Source of the DNA: an uncultured Bacteroidales bacterium
GTDB taxonomy: Bacteria > Bacteroidota > Bacteroidia > Bacteroidales > P3
Direction of reading: 5' to 3'
DNA: 64,000 bases
Assembly (NCBI GenBank): GCA_910586395.1
Contig: CAJUFX010000009.1
Span: forward strand, 44,240 to 108,239
A model generated the notes under the pieces. The model made no database searches. It was not told where the DNA came from and saw only the letters and a list, made by a program, of their open reading frames with translations. Made by a program: the position numbers and the translations under genes. This document shows, in pieces, positions 56,941 to 64,000 of this stretch (position 1 is the stretch's first letter; every line of letters begins with the position of its first letter).

Positions 56941-59505
56941 ATGGAAGGAATAAAAGAAACAGGACGCATCGTGCAGGTGAATATCGAGCAACAGATGCAA
57001 TCGGCCTATATAGATTACTCTATGTCGGTCATTGTGGCCCGTGCCTTGCCGGATGTCCGGGACGGGATGAAGCCGGTGCACCGGCGCATTCTCTTCTCGA
57101 TGAACGAAAATGGTATTACCTCCCGCAATCCGTATAAAAAGTCGGCGAGAATCGTGGGGGATGTGTTGGGTAAGTATCACCCGCACGGCGACGGCTCCGT
57201 TTACGGCGCGCTCGTGCGTATGGCTCAGGAATGGTCGTTGCGCTATCCGCTCGTTGACGGACAGGGTAACTTCGGATCCATCGACCAGGACCCGCCTGCG
57301 GCCATGCGTTATACGGAGGCGAGGATGTGCAAGTTGGCCGAGGAGTTGATGGCCGACATCGACAAGGAAACCGTCGATATGCAGAACAACTTCGACGACT
57401 CGTTGAAGGAGCCGACGGTGTTGCCTTGCAAGATTCCGAACCTGCTGGTCAATGGCGCGGCCGGTATAGCGGTCGGCATGGCCACGAATATGGCGCCCCA
57501 CAATTTGTCGGAGGTTTGCGACGGCATCGTGGCCTATATCGACAACCATGACATTACGGCCGAAGAACTCATGCAATATGTTAAGGCGCCCGATTTCCCG
57601 ACGGGCGGCGTCATTTACGGTTACGATGGCGTCAGAGACGCGTTTTTGACCGGTATGGGACGGGTCGTGATGCGGGGCGAAGCCGCCATCGAGACCGACG
57701 ACAACGGCCGCAGCCATATCGTCGTGACCTCGATTCCTTACCAAATCAACAAATCGGAGATGATCAAGAAGATCGCCGATTTGGTGAACGACAAGAAAAT
57801 CGAGGGCATCAGCGACATACGGGACGAATCCGACCGGAGTGGTCTGCGCATCGTGTTCGAACTCAAGCGCGAGGCCGTGCCCAATGTCGTGCTCAACAAA
57901 CTGTATCAACTTACGTCCTTGCAGTCGTCTTTCAGCGTCAACAACATCGCCTTGGTTCACGGTCGTCCGCGTCTGTTGAACCTGCGGGATTTGATCCATT
58001 ACTATGTGGAGCACCGTCACGAAGTTGTGATCCGACGTACGCGTTATGAATTGGCGGCGGCCGAAAAGCGCGCCCATATTCTGGAAGGTTTGCTCGTGGC
58101 TTTGGATCATTTGGACGAAGTCATCCGGCTTATCCGCAACTCCAAGACCGTGGAGGTCGCCAAGACGGCTTTGATGGAGAATTTCCAGCTCAGTGAACCG
58201 CAGGCCAAAGCCATCGTCGAAATGCGTTTGGGACAGCTGACGGGATTGGAACGTGAGAAAATCCAGCAGGAGTATGCGGAACTGGAAGCGTTTATCGCAC
58301 ATTGCAAGGCGTTGTTGTCGGACGAAAAGATGCGGATGGACGTCATCAAGGCCGAGACGTTGGAAATGAAAGAGAAATATGGCGACGAACGCCGCTCGCG
58401 CATCGTCTATGCCTCGGCCGATTTCCGTATCGAGGATACGATTCCCGACGACGATATGGTCATTACGATTTCACGTTTGGGCTATATCAAGCGTACGCCT
58501 TTGAGCGAATACCGGTGCCAGACCAGAGGCGGCAAGGGCATGAAGGGGTCCGACGTGCGCAGCGAGGATTTCCTCGAACACGTATTCGTGGCCTCCATGC
58601 ACAACTATATGTTGTTCTTTACCGAGAAGGGCCGTTGCTACTGGATGCGCGTGTTCGACATTCCGGAAGGGACGCGTCAGTCGAAAGGCCGCGCCATCCA
58701 GAACGTCATCAACATCGCTTCCGACGACAAGGTCATGGCTTACATCAATGTCAAGGACCTCAAAGACGGGGAATACATCAATAACAACTACATCGTTCTG
58801 TGTACGAAGCAGGGCGTCATCAAAAAGACGTCGTTGGAGGCTTACTCCCGTCCGCGTCAGAACGGTATCAACGCCGTGACGATCCGTGAGGGCGACCAGT
58901 TGCTCGAAGCCAAGCTGACGTCGGGTTCGGCCGTCATCATGATGGCCACGCGCGAGGGCAAGGCCATCCGTTTCCCCGAAGACAAGGTGCGTGCCATGGG
59001 ACGGGTTTCTTCCGGCGTGCGCGGCGTTTCGTTGGGGAGCGAGACCGACGAGGTGGTCGGCATGATTTGCATCGAAGACCCGGATACCGATATCCTGGTC
59101 GTTTCCGAAAAAGGTTTCGGCAAGCGTTCCAAGTTTGAAGACTACCGCGAGACGAACCGCGGCGGCAAGGGCGTCAAGACGTTGCAGATTACCGACAAGA
59201 CGGGGCCGCTGATTGCGATCAAGGATGTGACCGACGCCAACGACCTGATGATCATCAACAAGTCGGGCATCATCCTGCGGACGGCCGTCAAGGATTTGCG
59301 CGTCGTGGGCCGCGCTACGCAAGGCGTCAAACTCATCGACCTGCGCGGCAAGGATGCGATTGCCTCCGTCACGCGCGTGGAGATGGAACCGGAGGAGGAT
59401 GAAACCGACACGGCGGGACTTGATGCCGAAACCGGCGCGACGCCGACGGAAGAGGTCGCCGGTACCGGCCCGGCGGTTAGGGAACAGGATGCGCCGGCGG
59501 AATAG
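56941..59505 (+). CDS. gyrA: DNA gyrase subunit A
   Basis: Breakage-reunion subunit of gyrase. 854 residues. The start region reads QSAYIDYSMSVIVARALPDV, and RYTEARM has the catalytic Tyr124. The C-terminal beta-pinwheel contains the GyrA box as QTRGGKG and repeated GKG blades, which argues for GyrA over ParC. In the quinolone-resistance region the sequence is HPHGDGSVYGALVRMAQ; the residues aligned with E. coli Ser83, Ala84 and Asp87 are Gly85, Ser86 and Gly89. The C-terminal 45 residues are acidic with Thr/Ala. It has its own promoter and is followed by a TPR gene. Confidence 0.95.
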   Translation: MEGIKETGRIVQVNIEQQMQSAYIDYSMSVIVARALPDVRDGMKPVHRRILFSMNENGITSRNPYKKSARIVGDVLGKYHPHGDGSVYGALVRMAQEWSLRYPLVDGQGNFGSIDQDPPAAMRYTEARMCKLAEELMADIDKETVDMQNNFDDSLKEPTVLPCKIPNLLVNGAAGIAVGMATNMAPHNLSEVCDGIVAYIDNHDITAEELMQYVKAPDFPTGGVIYGYDGVRDAFLTGMGRVVMRGEAAIETDDNGRSHIVVTSIPYQINKSEMIKKIADLVNDKKIEGISDIRDESDRSGLRIVFELKREAVPNVVLNKLYQLTSLQSSFSVNNIALVHGRPRLLNLRDLIHYYVEHRHEVVIRRTRYELAAAEKRAHILEGLLVALDHLDEVIRLIRNSKTVEVAKTALMENFQLSEPQAKAIVEMRLGQLTGLEREKIQQEYAELEAFIAHCKALLSDEKMRMDVIKAETLEMKEKYGDERRSRIVYASADFRIEDTIPDDDMVITISRLGYIKRTPLSEYRCQTRGGKGMKGSDVRSEDFLEHVFVASMHNYMLFFTEKGRCYWMRVFDIPEGTRQSKGRAIQNVINIASDDKVMAYINVKDLKDGEYINNNYIVLCTKQGVIKKTSLEAYSRPRQNGINAVTIREGDQLLEAKLTSGSAVIMMATREGKAIRFPEDKVRAMGRVSSGVRGVSLGSETDEVVGMICIEDPDTDILVVSEKGFGKRSKFEDYRETNRGGKGVKTLQITDKTGPLIAIKDVTDANDLMIINKSGIILRTAVKDLRVVGRATQGVKLIDLRGKDAIASVTRVEMEPEEDETDTAGLDAETGATPTEEVAGTGPAVREQDAPAE

Positions 59506-59562
59506 ACCCCGGCCGAAGGAATGGAAACGGACCATTAACTAACGCATAAAAAAACATAAAAT

Positions 59563-60726
59563 ATGAAAAAGATTGTAGTGGCCGTAGCGGTTATCGTACT
59601 GTCTATCGGCATGACGGGCAGCGTTTTTGCCCAAAAGAAAGCGGTGAACGCCGCATTGAAGAGTATCAATTCCGGCAAGTTGGATCTGGGAGTCGAGAAC
59701 ATCGAGGCGGCGATTCTGAATCCGGAAACGATGTCATTGAGCAATACGTGGATTGTACGCGGCGATGTCTATACAGCCGTGGCGATGAATCCGTTCTTTG
59801 CGAGAAAATACGAGAATCCGGCCGACAAGGCGTTGGAATCCTATAAGAAAGCCATGGAGTTGGATCCGTCGGAAAAAACGCATACGATTTTGGCGCTCAA
59901 ATTGCCCAATTTGGCCGGCGCTTTTTACGATTTGGGTACCGAGGCGTTTTCGGCCGGTGAATTCGGCGCGGCGACGCTCGATTTTGAAAAGTCATTGTCG
60001 GTAACCCAGTTGATGGGGGAGGCGGATTCGGCTTCGATGTTCAATATCGCGCTTTGCGCGGCCAACGACAACCAGTTGGAGAAAGCGGCCGAGTATTACG
60101 GCGTGCTTGTGGCCGGTGCCTATCCGATGATGGGGATCTACAATGGTCTGGCCGATGTGTTGATCCGTATGGACCGCAAGGCCGAGGTGGCCCCGTTGAT
60201 GGATTTGCTCGTGGAACGTTTCTCAGCCGATTCTACGGCCTACGTGACGGCCGTCGGCATCATGCTCAACCTCGGTGACAACGAACGCGCCGAAGTGATT
60301 TTGAACAAGGCGTTGGAAAAATGGCCGACGGATCCTTTCCTCTATCTGGCGATGGGCGTGGCTTACGAGAACAGCAAGCAGGGTGAAAAGGCCGAAGCCG
60401 CTTACAAGAAAGCCTTGGAACTGAATCCCGACTATGCCGAAGCCATCTATAACCTCGGTGCGTTCTATGTAAACCAGGGCATCGATATCCAGAACCAAGC
60501 GCGCAACCTGCCGTTGGACGCCACGGCCGAATACGATGCTTTGTCGGCCAAGGCCAATGGGTTGTTCGAACAGTCGATTCCGTATTTGGAAAAGATCGTG
60601 GCGGCTCAGCCGAACAATGTGGATGCGTTGAATACGTTGAGAGGCATTTACATTCAGCTCAACCAGATGGACAAGGCCAACGAAATCAAGGTGCGCGTGG
60701 ATGCCTTGACGGGGACGGCCGAATAG
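59563..60726 (+). CDS. Exported tetratricopeptide-repeat protein
   Basis: 387 residues with a signal peptide (VVAVAVIVLSIGMTG, cleavage near VFAQ). The mature part is a series of helical TPR units, clearest at AEVILNKALEKWPTDPFLYL, AEAAYKKALELNPDYAEAIY, and a C-terminal unit around YLEKIVAAQPNNVDALN; earlier units (YKKAMELDPSEKTH) are also present. Such proteins act as periplasmic scaffolds; no partner can be named. It is 57 bases downstream of gyrA and ends before a terminator. Confidence 0.85.
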   Translation: MKKIVVAVAVIVLSIGMTGSVFAQKKAVNAALKSINSGKLDLGVENIEAAILNPETMSLSNTWIVRGDVYTAVAMNPFFARKYENPADKALESYKKAMELDPSEKTHTILALKLPNLAGAFYDLGTEAFSAGEFGAATLDFEKSLSVTQLMGEADSASMFNIALCAANDNQLEKAAEYYGVLVAGAYPMMGIYNGLADVLIRMDRKAEVAPLMDLLVERFSADSTAYVTAVGIMLNLGDNERAEVILNKALEKWPTDPFLYLAMGVAYENSKQGEKAEAAYKKALELNPDYAEAIYNLGAFYVNQGIDIQNQARNLPLDATAEYDALSAKANGLFEQSIPYLEKIVAAQPNNVDALNTLRGIYIQLNQMDKANEIKVRVDALTGTAE

Positions 60727-60745
60727 TAAAAATAGGATAAACCGA

Positions 60746-60784
60746 AGACCTCGGTGTCCGTGATGGAGCCGGGGTCTTTTTTTT
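60746..60784 (+). terminator. Intrinsic terminator after the TPR gene
   Basis: AGACCTCGG (60746-60754 region) pairs with CCGGGGTCT (60769-60777), one G-T pair, loop of 14, followed by eight T residues. It separates the gyrA-TPR unit from the S41 peptidase gene, whose ATG at 60792 follows almost at once. Confidence 0.75.
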
Positions 60785-60791
60785 AGTGGCT

Positions 60792-62408
60792 ATGGCGGAA
60801 AAACAATCTTCGAGAACTTCTTGGGTCATGTTGGCCCTTTTCCTTATGATAGGCATTCTCATAGGGATACGTTTGAATATGTATGTGGCGCGCAAGGCGG
60901 GGCGTCTGCCGATGGGAACCGGCAAGGGGAAGGTGGAGACGGTATTGCATGCGATTAAGGACAATTATGTGGATACGGTCGATATCGTGCGGCTGACGGA
61001 TGTTTCGTTGCAGGCCATGGTGGCGCAGCTGGATCCGCATTCGGTCTATATTCCGGCTTCCGATTTTTTGAAGGCGGAGGAAGAGATAGAGGGTAACTTC
61101 GAGGGCATAGGCGTGCAGTTCCGCATGATAGAAGACACGGTCGTGGTCATCATGCCGGTGGCGGGCGGCCCGAGCGAACGCGTGGGCGTTTTGCCGGGCG
61201 ACCGTATTATAAAGGTAGATACGGCTGATATTGCCGGAAAAGGGTTGGGGACGGAGGCCGTCATGAAGCGGCTCAAGGGACCGCGCGGCAGCGAGGTGCG
61301 TTTGGGGTTGTTGCGTCGGCCTGCTTCCGAACTTGTCTATGTAACGGTGGAGCGCGACGTGATACCGTCTTACAGCGTCGATGTGCATTTTATGGCTGAC
61401 CCGGCTGTTGGGTATGTCAAGGTAAGCAAGTTTACGCGTACGACGGGCGAAGAGTTCCAGGCGGCCTTGGACGATTTGAAGACGCAGGGCATGAAGGGCT
61501 TGATTGTGGATTTGCGCGCCAATGGCGGCGGTTTGCTGAACAGCTGCATCGAGATGGCCGATATGTTTTTGGAGAAAGGCGACCTGATTGTCTATACCGA
61601 GGGGGAACACCGGGCGCGTACACGCATCAAGGCGACGGGGCGCGGCCAATACCGCGACTTGCCGTTAGTCGTGCTGGTGGACGAATGGTCGGCCTCGGCG
61701 TCGGAGATTTTTGCCGGCGCGATGCAGGACAACGACCGCGCCCGTATCGTCGGCCGGCGGACGTTCGGCAAGGGCCTGGTGCAGGAGCAGATGGATTTGG
61801 TGGACGGTAGCGCGGTGCGGCTGACGGTGGCGCGTTATCATACGCCGTCGGGGCGGAGCATTCAGAAGCCTTATACCGCCGGCGACAACGAGGATTACGA
61901 AGCCGACCTGTTGCGCCGTTACGCGAGCGGGGAGATGACGGGGGGCGATTCGACGCGGCACGGCGATACCATTAGCTATTATACGTTGAAGGAACACCGC
62001 GTGGTATATGGCGGTGGGGGCATCATGCCGGACGTGAACGTGCCTTACCGGACGAGTGACACTTACGTTTATTGGAATGAACTGAGCCGTAAGGGCCTGT
62101 TCTTCCAGTTTTCGTTCGATTATGCCGATAAGCATCGCGAAGCCTTGCAGAGCCGCTATCCGACGGCGGCTGATTTCGTGGCCGGTTTCAATATGGACGC
62201 CGACTTGTTCGAGGAATTCCTGCGCTATGCGGAAAAGCGGGGCGTGAAGCGCGATCTTAAGAGCATAGCGGCGAACCGGGACAAGATGCAACAGACGTTG
62301 AAAGCTTATATCGGGCGCGATGTATATGACGACCTTGGCTTTTATCCCGTTTATCTTCCGACCGATGACGATTACCGGACCGCGATGAAAGCCTTGCACA
62401 CGATGTAA
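60792..62408 (+). CDS. S41 carboxyl-terminal processing peptidase
   Basis: CtpA/Prc-type serine protease of 538 residues. The ATG at 60792 (MAEKQSSRTSWVML) is preferred to a GTG at 60786. An N-terminal transmembrane helix (LALFLMIGILIGI) anchors it. A PDZ domain lies at about 95-185 (FEGIGVQFRMIEDTVVV, GPSERVGVLPGDRIIKV). The protease domain carries ASASEIFAGAMQ with Ser302 and RRTFGKGLVQ with Lys327, the Ser-Lys dyad. C-terminal 140 residues are an extra helical domain common in Bacteroidota. Likely processes periplasmic proteins. A bidirectional terminator follows. Confidence 0.9.
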   Translation: MAEKQSSRTSWVMLALFLMIGILIGIRLNMYVARKAGRLPMGTGKGKVETVLHAIKDNYVDTVDIVRLTDVSLQAMVAQLDPHSVYIPASDFLKAEEEIEGNFEGIGVQFRMIEDTVVVIMPVAGGPSERVGVLPGDRIIKVDTADIAGKGLGTEAVMKRLKGPRGSEVRLGLLRRPASELVYVTVERDVIPSYSVDVHFMADPAVGYVKVSKFTRTTGEEFQAALDDLKTQGMKGLIVDLRANGGGLLNSCIEMADMFLEKGDLIVYTEGEHRARTRIKATGRGQYRDLPLVVLVDEWSASASEIFAGAMQDNDRARIVGRRTFGKGLVQEQMDLVDGSAVRLTVARYHTPSGRSIQKPYTAGDNEDYEADLLRRYASGEMTGGDSTRHGDTISYYTLKEHRVVYGGGGIMPDVNVPYRTSDTYVYWNELSRKGLFFQFSFDYADKHREALQSRYPTAADFVAGFNMDADLFEEFLRYAEKRGVKRDLKSIAANRDKMQQTLKAYIGRDVYDDLGFYPVYLPTDDDYRTAMKALHTM

Positions 62409-62424
62409 GTTTGTATCATGTCAT

Positions 62425-62457
62425 AAAAAAAGCGGCCGCATGCGGTCGCTTTTTTTT
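62425..62457. terminator. Bidirectional terminator between the S41 gene and cyuA
   Basis: AGCGGCCGC and GCGGTCGCT pair over 9 bp with one G-T wobble around a short loop, flanked by A6 on the left and T8 on the right, so it can act in both directions on the convergent pair. Confidence 0.85.
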
Positions 62458-62503
62458 ATGCCTGCCGGTTGTGGCGGAGGCGGCCTGTTCGGGTCGTTCC
62501 GCT

Positions 62504-63784
62504 TTATTTCGACAGCATGATGTTCAGAATCACGCGGTCGGCTTCGTTCATCGCTTCGTTGGCGATGGTGCCGAGGTTGCGGATTGTGTTTTCCACATCG
62601 TCTTCGATGATGCCGTTGCTGCCCGGCACGCCCACGCCCTCCAGCGCGAGGATGGCCGCTTGCAGCGCGGCGCTCGTACCGGAAGCCACTTTAAGCGCGC
62701 AACCCAATTTGGCCCCGTCGCAGACCATGCCGGTCAGGTTGCCGATCATATTTTTGATGGCGCTCTTGATTTGCGCGAGGTTGCCGCCCAACAGATAGCA
62801 TACGCCGCAGGCCGCGCCCGTGGAGGCCACGACGCAGCCGCAGGCTGCGGACAAGCGGCCGAAGCCGTGCTTGATGTGGATGGCCGTCAGGTTGCTCAGA
62901 ATCAAGGCCCGGATGACGTCTTCCTCGTTGGAGCCTAATTTTTCGGCCGTGGCCAGTACCGGCATCATGGCCGTGATGCCTTGGTTGCCGCTGCCCGAGT
63001 TGCTCATGGCCGGCAAGAGCGCGCCCGACATGCGGGCGTCCGAGGCCGCGGCCGTCAACGCCATGGCGTAGTTGCTGAAATCGTCGGTCAGTTTGCGGCG
63101 GCTGATCCAGGAGAGCAGGGTCGCGCCTATGCCCATGCCGCAGCGGTGGGCGAGTCCGTAATTGGACAGTTCCTTGTTGACCAAGGCCGCGTCTAAGATA
63201 TAGCGGATGTCTTCGAGCGGCTGCGTTTTGGCGAATTCGAAAATCTCGTCTATCGTCGTGTCGTAGTTTTCTTCGCCCTGCGTCTGTTCGGCTACGTGTT
63301 CCTTGCGGAAAACGTCCTTGCCGTTGAGTGTGACGGCTACGATGTTCGTGTGCGCGCCGATGATCTCCACCGTGCAGCAGTCTTGACCGGCAAAGGCCGA
63401 AGCCTTGACGTAGAGTTTGTCGCAGTTTTCGGCAATCGTGATGACGACGCGACCTTCGTCAAGATATTTCTGGGCGGCATCCACATGCTGCGGCTGCACG
63501 TCGGCCAGAACTTCCAGCATTTTTTCGGAGCGGCCGGCGATGGCGCCTAAAGCCGAGGCAATCGGCAACCCCACCTTGTCGGTGCCGGGAATGCCCACGC
63601 CCATTCCGTTTTTATAGATATTCAGACTGGTTGCGATTTCCAATCGTTCGGGCAACGAGCCGAGCGTCTCTTTCGCTTTGGCCACCGCCAGGGCGACGGC
63701 AATCGGTTCCGTGCAGCCTACGGCCGGCACCACTTCCTTTTTCAACAGCCGGAGCAACATCTCGGCTCTGCGTGCATCTACCAT
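62504..63784 (-). CDS. cyuA: L-cysteine desulfidase family protein (UPF0597/YhaM)
   Basis: 426 residues of the serine dehydratase-like, iron-sulfur cluster family that in E. coli (CyuA/YhaM) degrades cysteine to pyruvate, ammonia and sulfide. VVPAVGCTEPIAVALA has the catalytic-type Cys24; GNQGITAMMPVLA and SAACGCVVASTGAACGVCY and MVCDGAKLGCALKVASG contain the cysteines expected to bind the cluster. NIYKNGMGVGIPGT is another conserved block. Serine as alternative substrate cannot be ruled out. It is a single-gene unit, convergent with the S41 gene. Confidence 0.85.
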   Translation of the reverse strand: MVDARRAEMLLRLLKKEVVPAVGCTEPIAVALAVAKAKETLGSLPERLEIATSLNIYKNGMGVGIPGTDKVGLPIASALGAIAGRSEKMLEVLADVQPQHVDAAQKYLDEGRVVITIAENCDKLYVKASAFAGQDCCTVEIIGAHTNIVAVTLNGKDVFRKEHVAEQTQGEENYDTTIDEIFEFAKTQPLEDIRYILDAALVNKELSNYGLAHRCGMGIGATLLSWISRRKLTDDFSNYAMALTAAASDARMSGALLPAMSNSGSGNQGITAMMPVLATAEKLGSNEEDVIRALILSNLTAIHIKHGFGRLSAACGCVVASTGAACGVCYLLGGNLAQIKSAIKNMIGNLTGMVCDGAKLGCALKVASGTSAALQAAILALEGVGVPGSNGIIEDDVENTIRNLGTIANEAMNEADRVILNIMLSK

Positions 63785-63806
63785 GCGTTTGTTGTTTTTA
63801 AGCCCG

Positions 63807-63814
63807 CAAATTTA
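63807..63814 (-). promoter_or_regulatory. Candidate -7 element for cyuA
   Basis: CAAATTTA reads TAAATTTG on the minus strand, 23 bases ahead of the ATG at 63784. No TTG 19-20 bases upstream. Confidence 0.45.
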
Positions 63815-63963
63815 AGCAATATCAGGGAAAGTTTTTTATAAAAAGAGATTTATAAGAGCGGGGGATAAAAAAGTTTGTGAAACCGCAAAAGAGGTTTGGA
63901 AATGTCCCGATATATATATAATTGTAAACGAGATAATGTGAATATTGACTTGAACTGAAAAAA

Positions 63964-64000
63964 GTTGTCACTATACGAGCCCCCAAAGTATAGTAACAAT
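63964..64000. repeat. Interrupted palindrome at window edge, possible first CRISPR repeat
   Basis: TTGTCACTATAC (63965-63976) and GTATAGTAACAA (63988-63999) are inverted copies with one mismatch, around an 11-base centre GAGCCCCCAAA. The unit begins GTTGT and ends ACAAT, the end format of type II-C CRISPR repeats such as the Neisseria one, and at 36-37 bases has the right length. The 180 bases before it are AT-rich and gene-free, as a leader would be. No second copy exists in the window, so a transposon end, an operator or a terminator remains possible. Confidence 0.4.

Noticed and set aside
56782..58302. 506-codon open frame on the minus strand
   Set aside because: Antisense to gyrA and running over both promoters of the clpC-gyrA gap.
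1..64000. tRNA, rRNA, insertion sequences or prophage genes
   Set aside because: Every gap is short and shows no cloverleaf; no transposase, integrase or phage structural gene was recognised (the S74 domain is in a signal-peptide-bearing cellular protein).

Overview
The window is a stretch of core chromosome from a member of the Bacteroidota, most likely order Bacteroidales. Four things point there. The upstream regions carry the Bacteroidota promoter pattern (TTG/TTTG, about 20 bp, then TAnnTTTG). Two proteins end in type IX secretion (T9SS) sorting domains. An S46 dipeptidyl-peptidase and a DUF4295 protein are present. Several gene orders are typical of the phylum (parA-parB-DUF5683-dapB; rpmG-DUF4295-ftsY-rimO). 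G+C looks slightly above one half by eye. Genes are densely packed on both strands: 55 protein-coding genes, no rRNA, tRNA or insertion sequence that I can recognise, and no gene-free stretch above 300 bases (the longest are about 215-240 bases and hold divergent promoters).

Layout. 1-4.8 kb: end of tamB (outer-membrane biogenesis), then lepB, clpP and tig on the minus strand. 4.9-8.1 kb: a T9SS-sorted protein and a large surface protein with YadA-like head repeats and an S74 self-cleaving chaperone domain. 8.1-12.4 kb: ftsE, then a minus-strand run pdxS-pdxT-nusB-yajC-coaE (vitamin B6 synthesis, transcription antitermination, Sec accessory, CoA synthesis). 12.6-19.5 kb: a PUR-family protein, chromosome partitioning genes parA-parB, DUF5683, dapB, and a GH3 glycosidase fused to a serine hydrolase. 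19.5-21.3 kb: anmK and tsaB. 21.5-25.1 kb: a GIN-domain lipoprotein, rpmG, DUF4295, ftsY, rimO. 25.2-28.0 kb: a barrel protein and serine synthesis genes serC-serA. 28.2-34.6 kb: two outer-membrane barrels, nth, lpxB, a SpoIID-like protein, comEC. 34.6-40.8 kb: a membrane-anchored LuxR-type protein, an FKBP isomerase, xth, an OmpA lipoprotein, rlmN, a dihydrouridine synthase, a 3'-5' exonuclease. 40.8-46 kb: a T9SS-secreted subtilisin, sufS, a biosynthetic arginine decarboxylase. 46-54 kb: manC, an S46 peptidase, a DUF349 protein, trmD, a phosphohexomutase, smpB. 54-63.8 kb: clpC, gyrA, a TPR protein, an S41 peptidase, and cyuA-type cysteine desulfidase.

Most of the content is housekeeping. 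Envelope functions recur: tamB, lepB, lpxB, the barrels, the OmpA protein, and the GH3/AnmK pair that fits cell-wall recycling. The T9SS clients and S46 peptidase suggest a life that uses extracellular peptides.

The least ordinary feature is at the right edge. After an AT-rich stretch, the last 37 bases form an interrupted palindrome that begins GTTGT and ends ACAAT, the format of a type II CRISPR repeat. Only one copy lies in the window, so this is a lead and not a demonstrated array. Other points of interest are the S74 surface protein with a local drop in G+C, the absence of clpX after clpP, unusual residues in the quinolone-resistance region of GyrA, and the membrane-tethered LuxR-like regulator.
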